In this document: positions 1 to 8,129 of the stretch, piece by piece
How positions within the stretch are numbered: the stretch's first letter is position 1
Layout of the letters: each line of letters begins with the position of its first letter
NCBI GenBank assembly: GCA_004524425.1
Contig: SDNN01000023.1
Location: 1 to 22,789 of the forward strand
Reading direction: 5' to 3'
Length of the DNA: 22,789 nucleotides
DNA from: Promethearchaeota archaeon
GTDB lineage: Archaea > Asgardarchaeota > Lokiarchaeia > Sigynarchaeales > SOKP01
The notes under the pieces: model-generated
Seen by the model: the letters and a program-made list of their open reading frames with translations, nothing else
What the model was told of the DNA's origin: nothing
Databases searched by the model: none
Program-made: the position numbers and the translations under genes

Positions 1-165
1 ATATTGAACGGAATCAATTTTAATTTTTTTTTCTTTTTTAGAGATTTCTGACATGACGTGGGGAAGATATTTCTCTAACTCCTTTTTATCATAGGATATA
101 TTTAATCCGTCATCCTTTTCAATTTTAGCTTTCTTGAAAGGCTTTTTTTTATTCTTATCGTTCAA
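1..165 (-). CDS. N-terminus of a small hypothetical archaeal protein (partial)
   Basis: An open frame of 55 codons runs from a TTG at 165 off the left edge. An in-frame TAG at 177-175 excludes an upstream start, and the only in-frame ATG lies much further in. The N-terminus is lysine-rich, followed by a segment reading DGLNISYDKKELEKYLPHV and then another lysine-rich stretch. This resembles small conserved archaeal proteins of the DUF2095 type, but I hold that only loosely from memory. It is divergently arranged with the SerA-type gene, and the roughly 90 bases between them hold AT-rich promoter-like sequence. No Shine-Dalgarno motif is visible. The function is unknown and the C-terminal part is outside the window. 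Confidence 0.5.
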   Translation of the reverse strand, partial: MNDKNKKKPFKKAKIEKDDGLNISYDKKELEKYLPHVMSEISKKEKKIKIDSVQY

Positions 166-257
166 CTTTTCAAACTATTAATGGTGAATAAATCTTTATA
201 GTTGTATAAATTAAAAATAATAACTTAAATTAATAAAATTATTTCTATAAAGAATAA

Positions 258-1196
258 ATGAAAATACTAATATCGGATGAACTGCAAGAGCAAGCCGTTC
301 AACTCCTCCAAAATAATGGATTTGAAGTTAAAACACATTATGAAATAAACTCTGAAGAGTTAAAAAATGAAATTGAAACTTATGATGCAATTATCATACG
401 TTCAAGAACCAAATTAACGTCTGAAATTTTGACGCATGCTAAGAAATTAAAAGCTATTGGGAGAGCTGGAGTTGGATTGGATAATGTGGATTTAGAAAAA
501 GCAGAAGAACTAGGAATAAAAGTTTTAAATACTCCAGAAGCCCCTTCCGTCTCCGTTGCTGAATTAACGATTGGATTATTATTAAATTTAATGCGGCATA
601 TTTCCAAGGCAGATCAGACCATGCACTGTGGCGAGTGGCTTAAAAGTAATTATCTAGGTTCAACCTTGGAAGGAAAGAAGATTGGATTGATAGGTTATGG
701 TAACATCGGACAAGCAGTTGCTGAAAGATGCGCAGCGTTAAAAATGAAAATAGGGATATATGATGTGGATCCAATCGTTAAAGAAAAAGCACGTAAGTTA
801 GGTTACACCGTACATTCCTCTGTTGATGAATTAATTAAGAACTCTCAAATAGTATCTCTACACATTCCTGCTACCGTTCAAACTGAAAATACTATCAATG
901 AAAACAGGTTAAAATTAATGAACAAGGATACTATTTTAATAAATACAGCTAGGGGAAATCTTGTCGATGAAGCTGCATTAATAAATGCCTTAAAAATGAA
1001 AAATATTGGGGGAGCTGCATTAGATGTGTATAGGGAAGAGCCTTTAAAAAACCTTGAATTTTGTGATTGTGAAGAAAACTTAATTCTTACACCCCATATA
1101 GGGAGCCAAACTAAAGAAACACAAATTCAAGCAAGTATCTCCATAGCTCAAAAAATCTCAGATTATTTAATCAAAAAGATTAAAATCAAGAAATAA
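258..1196 (+). CDS. serA: D-3-phosphoglycerate dehydrogenase-type 2-hydroxyacid dehydrogenase
   Basis: This is an NAD-dependent D-2-hydroxyacid dehydrogenase of the phosphoglycerate dehydrogenase type. That enzyme oxidises 3-phosphoglycerate to 3-phosphohydroxypyruvate, the first step of phosphorylated serine synthesis. The Rossmann motif GYGNIG is at residues 146-151. The family triad is present: Arg232 in the TARG motif, Glu261 in the YREEPL segment, and His280 in PHIGSQT. At 312 residues it is the short form, without the C-terminal ACT or ASB regulatory domains, so feedback by serine through an ACT domain is not expected. The ATG at 258 follows an AT-rich upstream region with no Shine-Dalgarno motif, suggesting a short or absent leader. 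Other 2-hydroxyacid substrates such as glyoxylate are possible, because substrate specificity cannot be read from these motifs. Confidence 0.85.
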   Translation: MKILISDELQEQAVQLLQNNGFEVKTHYEINSEELKNEIETYDAIIIRSRTKLTSEILTHAKKLKAIGRAGVGLDNVDLEKAEELGIKVLNTPEAPSVSVAELTIGLLLNLMRHISKADQTMHCGEWLKSNYLGSTLEGKKIGLIGYGNIGQAVAERCAALKMKIGIYDVDPIVKEKARKLGYTVHSSVDELIKNSQIVSLHIPATVQTENTINENRLKLMNKDTILINTARGNLVDEAALINALKMKNIGGAALDVYREEPLKNLEFCDCEENLILTPHIGSQTKETQIQASISIAQKISDYLIKKIKIKK

Positions 1197-1228
1197 TAAA
1201 AATCATAAAATTATTTAGCATTATCAAA

Positions 1229-1237
1229 TTTTATAAG
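1229..1237 (+). promoter_or_regulatory. TATA box for eL15
   Basis: TTTTATAAG lies about 25 bases before the GTG/ATG start pair of the eL15 gene, inside the 57-base gap after the SerA-type gene. At the usual TATA-to-start spacing of archaea, transcription would begin near 1255-1260. That predicts an essentially leaderless mRNA and a transcription unit separate from serA. Confidence 0.45.
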
Positions 1238-1253
1238 ATATTGTAAAGTTAAA

Positions 1254-1850
1254 GTGAGCATGCATTTGAAATCAGGATATAAACATATTAAGGAAACTTT
1301 TGAGACTCATGAAAGAGGATATAAAACACCAGATTGGTATCGTGGTATTGAATATAGAAAAGGCCACTCAATTGAAAGAATAGAGCATCCGACTAAACTC
1401 CATCGAGCTCGGACATTAGGATATAAAGCAAAACAAGGATATATTTTAGTGAGATCAAGAATAAGAAAAGGCGGCATGCATAAAGTTAGACCAAAACGTG
1501 GGAGGAAACCCCGAGCTTTGGGTGTCACCAGATATACAACAGGTAAAAACCTTCAATGGGTTGCTGAAGAACGAGTTCAAAGAAAATATCCCAACATGCA
1601 AGTGTTAAACTCATATAAAGTTTATTCTGACGGCAAGCACTGGTATTACGAAGTAATTTTGATAGATCCCAATCACCCCGTAGTTAAAGCCGATCCTAAT
1701 ATAAATTGGATATGTGATGCTTCTCATAATAAAAGAGTAACAAGAGGATTAACTTCCGCTGGAAAGAAGGCCAGAGGGTTATATAAAAAAGGTTGGGGCT
1801 CGGAAAAGAATCGTCCTTCAATTCGAGCAAATAAAGGCAGAGGAAAGTGA
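1254..1850 (+). CDS. rpl15e: Large ribosomal subunit protein eL15
   Basis: This is ribosomal protein L15e, a basic protein of the archaeal and eukaryotic large subunit. Recognition rests on family blocks along the whole length: HRARTLGYKAKQGYILVRSR, RGRKPRALGV, the LQWVAEERVQRKYPNMQVLNS block, and the C-terminal RGLTSAGKKARGL and RPSIRANKGRGK. Length (198 aa) is normal for the family. The start is ambiguous. A GTG at 1254 gives an MSM N-terminus, similar to archaeal homologues that begin MGM or MSM. The ATG two codons later (1260) lies near the transcription start predicted from the TATA box at 1229. In many archaea this gene is adjacent to Rpp30 and Pop5; here they are about 6.3 kb downstream in the same orientation. 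Confidence 0.95.
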   Translation: MSMHLKSGYKHIKETFETHERGYKTPDWYRGIEYRKGHSIERIEHPTKLHRARTLGYKAKQGYILVRSRIRKGGMHKVRPKRGRKPRALGVTRYTTGKNLQWVAEERVQRKYPNMQVLNSYKVYSDGKHWYYEVILIDPNHPVVKADPNINWICDASHNKRVTRGLTSAGKKARGLYKKGWGSEKNRPSIRANKGRGK

Positions 1851-1869
1851 TTTGCTTTTAGTTCTTTTT
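1851..1869 (+). terminator. T-rich tract after eL15
   Basis: Two short T runs follow immediately after the eL15 stop codon. Archaeal RNA polymerase terminates at oligo-T tracts without a required hairpin, so this is a plausible 3' end. There is no stem, and the rest of the 170-base gap to the aminotransferase is plain AT-rich sequence. Confidence 0.35.
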
Positions 1870-1991
1870 AAATTAATTTAATTCTATAAATATTTTAGAA
1901 ATTCACTCTTTTTTAAAATAAGCTATTTTAAGAAAGATATTATTTTGACGTAATATTTTTCAAAGTATTAAAATTCTAAATTTTTAAATTA

Positions 1992-2000
1992 TATATAAAA
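1992..2000 (+). promoter_or_regulatory. TATA box for class III aminotransferase
   Basis: TATATAAAA is centred about 28 bases before the ATG at 2024. This spacing implies transcription starting at or next to the start codon, so a leaderless transcript. No Shine-Dalgarno motif precedes the gene, which agrees. Confidence 0.5.
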
Positions 2001-2023
2001 TTGTCAAAAAGTTTGAAGTTTTT

Positions 2024-3475
2024 ATGAAAGAAATAGAACCAATATCATTAAATAAGGAAGAATTAACCCGAATTTCATCTGGGGTCAACGAGGAAGAGAT
2101 TTTAGAGTTTGATAAACATAGCCTAAACAATTTTGTTGAACCATTGACTGCGATTGAAGCTAAAGAACCAGGGAGTGCCTGGGTAAAAGTTCGAGATAAA
2201 GACGGTTCAATAAAGGATATACTTGATGTGACTTCCATGAATTGGACCCTAACCTTAGGATTTGCCCATCCAGATGTGAATTACGCTGCGATGCAACAGA
2301 TGATGCGATTGACACATGTGAGATATAATGTGCTTACTCCCGCGCGAGCAAAGTTATGTAATAAGTTAGCAGACTTAGTACCTGGTAAGCTTAAAGGAGG
2401 TAGAGTTGCATTGAATTGTGAAGGTGGTGGCATGGCAAATGAGTCGGCCATTAAGTTAGCAATGATCGCCTCACGAGGGGCAGATCATTTTGGAGCATTC
2501 TGGCATGGATATCATGGATCTTCTTTAGCTTCAGCTACCGCTTCACAACCCATCCATGCAGTAAGTAGATTTTATCCTTGGGGAATGGAGCATTTTACAC
2601 GAATGCCACATCCCTATTGTTATAGATGCATGTGGAATTATAAAAACGGGGTTTATGGTAAAAAAGATCCTGACTGCAATTTAGAATGTTTTCAAATAGT
2701 TGAGAAATATTTAAAAGGAATGGCTCCTAAAAAAATGGCTGGAGTGATTCTTGAACCAATTCAAGGGGCAGGAGGACACATTCCATTTCCCCCGGAATAT
2801 TTAAAAAAATTAAAAGATACTTGTGAGGAAGAGAAGATTTTTTTGATATATGATGAATGTCAAACTTGCATGTGGCGTACTGGAAAATATTTCACAATTT
2901 CAGAACGATATGAAAAAGAAAACAACATTGATGTTTCACCAGACATGATGACTTTTACCAAAGGTTTAGGCGGGGGATTTCCCCTAGGAGCATTAGTTGT
3001 TTCGCCAAAGTTAAAGAAAAGATTTACTCCTTCTGAAGAACACACCACATTTAGTTCCGATCCGATTTCAATGGCCACCTCCTTGGCTGCTATTAGGGTG
3101 ATTGAAAAGGAGAATTTAGGTGAGAATTGTGAAAAGATGGGTAATAAAATCACCAAGCGTCTATTAGAAATGCAGTCTGAATATGAAGTTATAGGAGATG
3201 TTAGATGCCCCGGTTTATTTATTGGGATTGAATTGGTGAAAAACAAGGAGACAAGAGAGCCATTTACAGAATTAACTGAAGAGATCATACAAACAGCTCC
3301 CGATCATGGTCTATATCTTGGGGAAAGCATGCCAATTTTATCGGGATCAGGTCAACTCCTCATGAGAAATGTGGTTAAGATGAAGCCTCCAATAATTATT
3401 ACTGAGACGGATGTAGATTTCATTTTAGAAAAGTTTGAGATAATTCTAAAAGAAGCATTAAATAAAGTAAAATAA
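2024..3475 (+). CDS. Class III PLP-dependent aminotransferase
   Basis: This fold type I, class III aminotransferase moves an amino group to a keto acid using pyridoxal phosphate. Family members include GABA, ornithine and alanine-glyoxylate aminotransferases and dialkylglycine decarboxylase. The Schiff-base lysine is Lys313 in FTKGLGGGFPLGAL. Asp277 in LIYDECQT should contact the PLP ring nitrogen, and the ILEPIQG block (Glu244) precedes it. A Cys pattern, C199-x2-C202-x15-C218-x3-C222, sits in an insertion after MPHPYCYRC, reminiscent of archaeal and bacterial class III enzymes with a Cys-rich loop. Length (483 aa) is slightly long because of an N-terminal extension and that loop. The true substrate cannot be told from sequence. 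It converges with the SDR gene and ends in a T9 tract. Confidence 0.88.
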   Translation: MKEIEPISLNKEELTRISSGVNEEEILEFDKHSLNNFVEPLTAIEAKEPGSAWVKVRDKDGSIKDILDVTSMNWTLTLGFAHPDVNYAAMQQMMRLTHVRYNVLTPARAKLCNKLADLVPGKLKGGRVALNCEGGGMANESAIKLAMIASRGADHFGAFWHGYHGSSLASATASQPIHAVSRFYPWGMEHFTRMPHPYCYRCMWNYKNGVYGKKDPDCNLECFQIVEKYLKGMAPKKMAGVILEPIQGAGGHIPFPPEYLKKLKDTCEEEKIFLIYDECQTCMWRTGKYFTISERYEKENNIDVSPDMMTFTKGLGGGFPLGALVVSPKLKKRFTPSEEHTTFSSDPISMATSLAAIRVIEKENLGENCEKMGNKITKRLLEMQSEYEVIGDVRCPGLFIGIELVKNKETREPFTELTEEIIQTAPDHGLYLGESMPILSGSGQLLMRNVVKMKPPIIITETDVDFILEKFEIILKEALNKVK

Positions 3476-3491
3476 ATATAACTTAAAATTG

Positions 3492-3500
3492 TTTTTTTTT
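3492..3500 (+). terminator. T9 tract after the aminotransferase
   Basis: Nine consecutive T bases follow the aminotransferase stop by 16 bases, followed by a second T-rich stretch. No stem-loop is evident. The convergent SDR gene ends directly beyond it at 3511. Confidence 0.5.
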
Positions 3501-3510
3501 ATTCCTATTT

Positions 3511-4314
3511 TTATAGTTTATTGATTGAAATGGTCATTCCGCCATCTAAAACTATATTTTGGCCCGTAATATAATCTGCAGTTGGAGAAGCTAAAAATAA
3601 TGCTAGATCAGCGACCCATTGAGCTTCACCAATCCTATCAATTGGAATTTTAACCTTTCTAGAATCTAAAAATTGTCTTATTAGTTTAGGATCATTATTG
3701 TATATTGGAGTTAGAAAGACTCCTGGAGATATGGCATTTACAGTAATATCACTTGATCCTAGTTCAAGCGCCCATAGTTTAGTAAATGCAATGAGTGCTG
3801 CTTTGCTCGCACTATAAATTCCTATGAATGGATTAATACCGTTATCAGTTCCAGCACATGATGCTATGTTAATGATTTTTCCTCTAATTGGTTGAAATTG
3901 CTTTTGACGCTTCATTCTTCTAAAGAAAGCTTTAGTTACATTCCAAGCACCTTTTACATTTACAGCCATGACTTTATCATATATTTCTTCTTTCGCCTTA
4001 AGCGAAGAGTATAAGCCTCCATCTATTCCTGCATTATTTACTAGTAAAAAGATATTGTCAAAATGCTCAAACACTTTTTCAGCCATGTTATTTATTTCAT
4101 TTGAATTTGATATGTCAGCTTTTGCTAAAAGAATATCAACTTTATTTTCTTTTAATATGATATCTCGTGTCTCCTTCAATCCTTCCATTTCAATATCATT
4201 TATGACTAAATCTGCTCCTTCCGCAGCAAATGTCTTTGCCATTTCTCTTCCAAATCCGCCACCTGCTCCTGTAATTAAAGCAACTTTCCCTTTTAAAAAA
4301 TTATTATCTTTCAT
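3511..4314 (-). CDS. Short-chain dehydrogenase/reductase (SDR)
   Basis: This is a classical SDR of about 267 residues, an NAD(P)-dependent oxidoreductase of the FabG-like type. The nucleotide-binding motif TGAGGGFG follows the first strand (KVALITGAGGG). NNAG appears in LLVNNAGIDGG, a catalytic Ser lies in INIASCAG, and the catalytic YSASK (Tyr-x3-Lys) follows in GIYSASKAAL. The C-terminal end ITGQNIVLDGG is typical. Asp in VINDIE after the second strand suggests NAD(H) rather than NADP(H). I prefer the ATG at 4314 because GGTGAT lies 10 bases upstream; TTG 4332, GTG 4329 and ATG 4326 are in-frame alternatives. An oligo-T terminator of the ThDP gene lies just upstream, so this gene is probably transcribed separately. 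Its substrate is unknown. Confidence 0.88.
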   Translation of the reverse strand: MKDNNFLKGKVALITGAGGGFGREMAKTFAAEGADLVINDIEMEGLKETRDIILKENKVDILLAKADISNSNEINNMAEKVFEHFDNIFLLVNNAGIDGGLYSSLKAKEEIYDKVMAVNVKGAWNVTKAFFRRMKRQKQFQPIRGKIINIASCAGTDNGINPFIGIYSASKAALIAFTKLWALELGSSDITVNAISPGVFLTPIYNNDPKLIRQFLDSRKVKIPIDRIGEAQWVADLALFLASPTADYITGQNIVLDGGMTISINKL

Positions 4315-4324
4315 TTTACTTATC

Positions 4325-4330
4325 ATCACC
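4325..4330 (-). promoter_or_regulatory. Shine-Dalgarno site deciding the SDR start
   Basis: GGTGAT on the minus strand lies 10 bases before the ATG at 4314. It overlaps the upstream in-frame candidate starts at 4332-4326, which argues against those. Confidence 0.45.
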
Positions 4331-4378
4331 AATCATTTGTCTTAGAAAATATTGAGAATAAAAATAATATTACCTTTT

Positions 4379-4390
4379 AAAAAAAAAAAA
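4379..4390 (-). terminator. T12 tract after the ThDP enzyme
   Basis: Twelve A bases on the plus strand give a T12 run on the minus strand, about 37 bases after the stop of the ThDP-dependent enzyme and before the SDR start. This is a strong archaeal-type oligo-T terminator. Confidence 0.55.
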
Positions 4391-4427
4391 TAAATTTGGT
4401 AGGGAAACATTTTTGGTATTACACTAT

Positions 4428-6164
4428 TTATTTCCCGAGCAGTCCTTTATTAACCTTGTATAATCTAATAAGATTCATTGAAGGTGGGGTTTCAAATGAG
4501 ATATCAACATCGATAACTGCTGGTTTATTTGAATCAAATGCTCGTTGCAGTGCTGCTCTAAGATCTTCCGGAGTATCAACTTTTTCTCCGTAACACCCAA
4601 AACCTTTGGCGATTTCAGCATAGTTTGTTGGTGGAAAATCAACATCACAATACCTTTTATTAAATACTCCTTTTTGCACGCTCTTTATCATTCCCCAAGC
4701 ACAATTATTAGCAATAACAATGATGACAGGTAAATTCAGTCTAACTAAGGTGTCTAATTCTTGAACATTGAACATGAAACTTCCATCTCCTGAGATACAT
4801 ACCACCGGTTTATCTGGCTTTGCCATTTTAACAGCCATCGCATAAGGTATTCCCGTTCCAAGATGACCCATGGTCAGTGGCCAAAATGTACTTCTTGGTG
4901 GTCTTGGTTTGTAAGTGATGAATGAAAAGGTAAATACTGCAATATCTCCTCCATCAACAATTATTTGTGTATCTGCTGGAATGAAATCTAGTACTTCAAG
5001 GGCAAGTCTCTGAGGTTTCATCGGGAGTTTTTTAGATTTGAACACTTTTTGAATATTTTTCTTATCAGTCTCATGAAATTCTTGCAAATAATTATTCCAT
5101 TCGGACCATTCAGTGATCTTGTCTTTAGGTAGATTCTGTTCCATTTCTGATATAATCTGGTTTATGACAGTTTTAGCATCACCAATAATTCCCACTTCTA
5201 CAGGGCGATTCTTACCGATTTCATTAGGATCAATATCCACTTGAATTAATTTTTGATTTTGGCCCCATATAGGTGCGCTTCCATAAAGGACAGTATAATC
5301 CCATTTACAACCTAAAGATAAAACAACATCTGCTTCAGTTGCAGCTGTTCTAAAGGGTGTTGCTGTAGGATATGAACCAATGAACGTATTTTTATCACTT
5401 GAAATTGAACCCATTCCATTTATTGTTGTACCCGCAGGTATGGTATATGCTAGTGATAATTTCATGAGATCTTCATGAGCATCTGAAGCTAATACTCCTC
5501 CACCAGCTATTATTATTGGTTTCTTAGCATTTTTTAGGAGCTGAACTGCCTTCTCTATAAGATCAGGATTTCCTGCAGGTCGGTAAACAGGGCGATATTT
5601 TTCAGGATCCAAGATTTTTTTTTCATCCTCTTCACTAGCTTCTCTTACTAGAGCAGTTTCTCTTAATTCAAGAAATACTGGACCTGGTCTGCCAGATAAC
5701 GCGGTTTTTATACATCTCTGAATGGCATGTGGTATTTCATATGGATCTTCCACAGAAACTTGAAGTTTAGTGATCGGTTCCATTAATTTCATTTGGTCTA
5801 AGCCCCCTTGAAGAATCCCAGTATCATCAAACATTCTTGCTATTTGTGCGCCTATTACTAAAAGTGGAATAGAATCAGAATTCGCAGCTGCGATTGCGGG
5901 TACTAAATGTGTTACGCCTGGACCAGCTGTTCCCAAGCAGACTCCGAGTTCTCCTGTTGCTCTTGCCCATGCATCGGCAGCATGACCTGCTGCCTGCTCA
6001 TGCCTAACCATTACCGTGTCAATACCTTCTTCACGACCCCATCGTTCAATAGCATCATAAATCTTCAATAATTCACCACCGACAAGTCCAAATATAGTGG
6101 TTACTCCCTCTTTTATTAAGGCTTTTACTACTAAATCTCCGCCATTTAAATTTTGTTTAGCCAT
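4428..6164 (-). CDS. ThDP-dependent enzyme, acetolactate synthase large-subunit family
   Basis: This is a three-domain thiamine diphosphate enzyme (578 aa) of the acetolactate synthase/pyruvate oxidase/benzoylformate decarboxylase family. Glu56 in VRHEQAAGHAADA is the conserved ThDP-activating glutamate. The central domain contains SGRPGPVFLE and KKPIIIAGGGV. The cofactor/Mg motif runs from GDG (459-461) to NN (486-487). The branch that makes acetolactate usually has a separate small regulatory subunit, and no ilvN-like gene is visible here. Several positions differ from classical acetolactate synthase (LQGG in place of the FQE region; PLTMGHLGTG in place of the SGGLGTMG region). A decarboxylase or lyase role is therefore equally possible. 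A promoter-like GTTTATTTTT about 30 bases upstream of the ATG and the lack of a Shine-Dalgarno motif suggest a leaderless mRNA. Confidence 0.82.
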   Translation of the reverse strand: MAKQNLNGGDLVVKALIKEGVTTIFGLVGGELLKIYDAIERWGREEGIDTVMVRHEQAAGHAADAWARATGELGVCLGTAGPGVTHLVPAIAAANSDSIPLLVIGAQIARMFDDTGILQGGLDQMKLMEPITKLQVSVEDPYEIPHAIQRCIKTALSGRPGPVFLELRETALVREASEEDEKKILDPEKYRPVYRPAGNPDLIEKAVQLLKNAKKPIIIAGGGVLASDAHEDLMKLSLAYTIPAGTTINGMGSISSDKNTFIGSYPTATPFRTAATEADVVLSLGCKWDYTVLYGSAPIWGQNQKLIQVDIDPNEIGKNRPVEVGIIGDAKTVINQIISEMEQNLPKDKITEWSEWNNYLQEFHETDKKNIQKVFKSKKLPMKPQRLALEVLDFIPADTQIIVDGGDIAVFTFSFITYKPRPPRSTFWPLTMGHLGTGIPYAMAVKMAKPDKPVVCISGDGSFMFNVQELDTLVRLNLPVIIVIANNCAWGMIKSVQKGVFNKRYCDVDFPPTNYAEIAKGFGCYGEKVDTPEDLRAALQRAFDSNKPAVIDVDISFETPPSMNLIRLYKVNKGLLGK

Positions 6165-6243
6165 ATTAAGAGGTATTGTAAATTAAAAATAAACTTTGTT
6201 GATAGCAGATTTTTTTAAAAAAGCCTTAATTAATAAAAATGAA

Positions 6244-6687
6244 TTAAAAGGCAATCAGTTCAAGGAAAAATCCAATAACATCTCTAGTATCTAGGTAATA
6301 AAAATTAACTTTTCCAGCTTTACCTGATTGAGCTACTTCTATATTATATTCTCTCTTAAAATAGTCAATCAAATTTTCGGCATTTTTAGTGTATATGCCC
6401 AGGTGATGAAGTCCAAAATTACCTTCATCAATATATTCTTTGTATAAATGATCTCCTGATGATTCTACAACTTCCACAATTTCAAACTGTTTGCCTCCAA
6501 AATTTTGCATGATCTTCTTCATCTTGAAGGTAACCTCGTTTCCTTTATAGACAACTGTGGAACTCTGTTCCACGATATTCAAAGGTGATTTAAAATCTAA
6601 AAGACCTTCATATATTTTCGCTGCTTTTGTAATATCTTTAACGATAATTCCAATTTGATCAAACTTTTCTATTTTTAAAGCATTAAT
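6244..6687 (-). CDS. VOC (glyoxalase-like) family protein with probable AUU start
   Basis: This is a vicinal-oxygen-chelate protein of about 147 residues, similar in layout to methylmalonyl-CoA epimerase and lactoylglutathione lyase. Two beta-alpha-beta-beta-beta modules are visible. The first starts FDQIGIIVKDITKAAKIYEGLL, and the second starts at GLHHLGIYTKNAENLIDYF and ends FFLELIAF with a potential metal-binding Glu. The first module usually begins DHIG; here His is Gln. No ATG, GTG or TTG lies early enough to include the first module. The earliest usual start (TTG 6582) would remove 35 residues of it. An ATT at 6687 has AAGGTG seven bases upstream, so I infer an AUU start. The gene begins 26 bases after the DUF39 enzyme stop, suggesting co-transcription. 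The substrate is unknown. Confidence 0.7.
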   Translation of the reverse strand: MNALKIEKFDQIGIIVKDITKAAKIYEGLLDFKSPLNIVEQSSTVVYKGNEVTFKMKKIMQNFGGKQFEIVEVVESSGDHLYKEYIDEGNFGLHHLGIYTKNAENLIDYFKREYNIEVAQSGKAGKVNFYYLDTRDVIGFFLELIAF

Positions 6688-6694
6688 ATTTTTA

Positions 6695-6700
6695 CACCTT
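6695..6700 (-). promoter_or_regulatory. Shine-Dalgarno site before the VOC gene
   Basis: AAGGTG on the minus strand lies seven bases before the ATT at 6687 and within the short gap after the upstream stop at 6714. It is the main evidence for initiation at the AUU codon. Confidence 0.5.
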
Positions 6701-6713
6701 TTTGATAAGTTTT

Positions 6714-8003
6714 TTAATATACTTTAGGATAAAATTCAAGTTTATCTGTTGGTTCCTTTATTACAAATTCTCCATCAATTATCAGGTTTTTAAGTTGAGT
6801 TGCTAATTTAATGGCCCCGTGTCTATCCGACTGTCTTAAGACCACGGGAATTTCTTTTCCCTTATAATGGATGGATTTTAACTCTGCATTAAAGGCATTT
6901 TCAGGGCAGACTACTGCACAGCTCCCACAATTAAAGCATCTCGTCCTATCTATCCCCGTTTTTAAATTGAATGCATTAGTTGGACATAAACCATCTACAG
7001 GACAATCATCGCAATCTTCGCATTTCTGAGGATCAAATGTTATGAGGAAGTTATTGCCCCATACATCTCCATATGAAACTTCTCCTAGTTTATTTCTGCC
7101 CACCACATTCAATATTACTAACGGAACTTGGTGATCCGATTTCATGATGTTATTCCATACTTTTTCATTTAAAATAGGAATAGGAACAGCAATGCTACAA
7201 ATATTTTCTAAACCATAAGATGTACGAAAAGCTCCCATGTATTCCGACTTCATTCCTTTGAAATCAGCAATAGTTTGCATGTTTGGCTTTAAGCGATCAT
7301 TTCTCGTGCCCGGACCAAAGATATAGCCAATTGCACCATTAACTAGAATCTTGGTACCAACGCCAAAAACATCTGCATTAGGATCATTTTGAAAAGGATT
7401 CATGGCTCCACATCCAGAAAAAGTAGCTTGTTTATAATGACCCTCCAAAGGGAGGACTGAAAAAATTGTATGCACCTTGCTTGGATTTGGATTTACCATG
7501 GCGAAATAATTTTTAATTGCTTGACGCGTTCCCATCATTCTTGCGAATTGCATATCATTTAATGTAATTTCTTTTTCTATTACTACTCCCTCTTCGCTCT
7601 TCCCTATTACTTCTATTTTCTTTCCTTCTACAAGATCTCTAAATAACATGCCCCCAGAATATTCTTTTTTTGTTTTACTGAGAGCAGTCCCATATAATAT
7701 TAAATCTACGATTCCCAAGAATTCATTAGGGCAGGGTCCCGGAAATGCCGCTATTCCATTTAGTGATACTTCCGTAAATTTTCTAACTTTTTTCGGAGGA
7801 GTGACTCTAAATGAAAATAATCCTGCTATTCCACTCATTAATGCTTTTGTAGCTGTTGTTACGACATCTACATCTTCGAACCTTAATTTTTCACCATTAC
7901 TTAACTTATCAAGAAGTTCTTGGACTGTGTAGATTTTTGCTGAACCTTGTTTGATCTTTGTGTTTATTTCTGAGAGAGTTCTATTTTTAGGCACAAGAGA
8001 CAC
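6714..8003 (-). CDS. COG1900/DUF39 homocysteine biosynthesis protein with two ferredoxin Fe-S motifs
   Basis: This is a DUF39 (COG1900) protein with a C-terminal ferredoxin domain, the architecture of methanogenesis marker 16 and L-aspartate semialdehyde sulfurtransferase. The Methanosarcina relatives convert aspartate semialdehyde and sulfide to homocysteine. Conserved cysteines lie in FPGPCPNEF (Cys91) and TFSGCGAMNP (Cys198). The ferredoxin part has C328-x2-C331-x2-C334-x5-C340-P and a canonical C356-x2-C359-x2-C362-x3-C366-P, so two [4Fe-4S] clusters are likely; the first has an unusually wide last spacing. In methanogens the Fe-S/NIL partner can be a separate gene; here the ferredoxin is fused. 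The start is GTG at 8003, with only a weak GGA upstream. It is transcribed divergently from Rpp30 and leads into the VOC gene. A role in methionine synthesis is inferred from the family. Confidence 0.82.
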   Translation of the reverse strand: MSLVPKNRTLSEINTKIKQGSAKIYTVQELLDKLSNGEKLRFEDVDVVTTATKALMSGIAGLFSFRVTPPKKVRKFTEVSLNGIAAFPGPCPNEFLGIVDLILYGTALSKTKKEYSGGMLFRDLVEGKKIEVIGKSEEGVVIEKEITLNDMQFARMMGTRQAIKNYFAMVNPNPSKVHTIFSVLPLEGHYKQATFSGCGAMNPFQNDPNADVFGVGTKILVNGAIGYIFGPGTRNDRLKPNMQTIADFKGMKSEYMGAFRTSYGLENICSIAVPIPILNEKVWNNIMKSDHQVPLVILNVVGRNKLGEVSYGDVWGNNFLITFDPQKCEDCDDCPVDGLCPTNAFNLKTGIDRTRCFNCGSCAVVCPENAFNAELKSIHYKGKEIPVVLRQSDRHGAIKLATQLKNLIIDGEFVIKEPTDKLEFYPKVY

Positions 8004-8115
8004 TTAAAATTTCCAAAACGATAATCCTTTTAATATGCAATCATAATAAAACTTTTTTATTATATATCTAATTACAAATCTTAGAGTTTACTGATTAAAA
8101 AATATAGAAAACCTT

Positions 8116-8120
8116 GGTGG
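8116..8120 (+). promoter_or_regulatory. Shine-Dalgarno site before Rpp30
   Basis: GGTGG ends nine bases before the TTG at 8130, and 30 bases before the first in-frame ATG (8151). It supports TTG as the start. Confidence 0.5.
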
Positions 8121-8129
8121 TTTTTTTCT

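Noticed and set aside
2860..3288. Minus-strand ORF of 142 codons
   Set aside because: It is antisense to the aminotransferase region containing the catalytic lysine; composition is that of a shadow frame.
3968..4345. Plus-strand ORF of 125 codons
   Set aside because: It lies wholly opposite the SDR gene, whose motifs are unmistakable, and has no motif of its own.
8004..8129. Methionine-rich leader peptide before the COG1900 enzyme
   Set aside because: After finding the Trp leader I checked here for an analogous Met-codon ORF; only an ATG followed within four codons by a stop is present.
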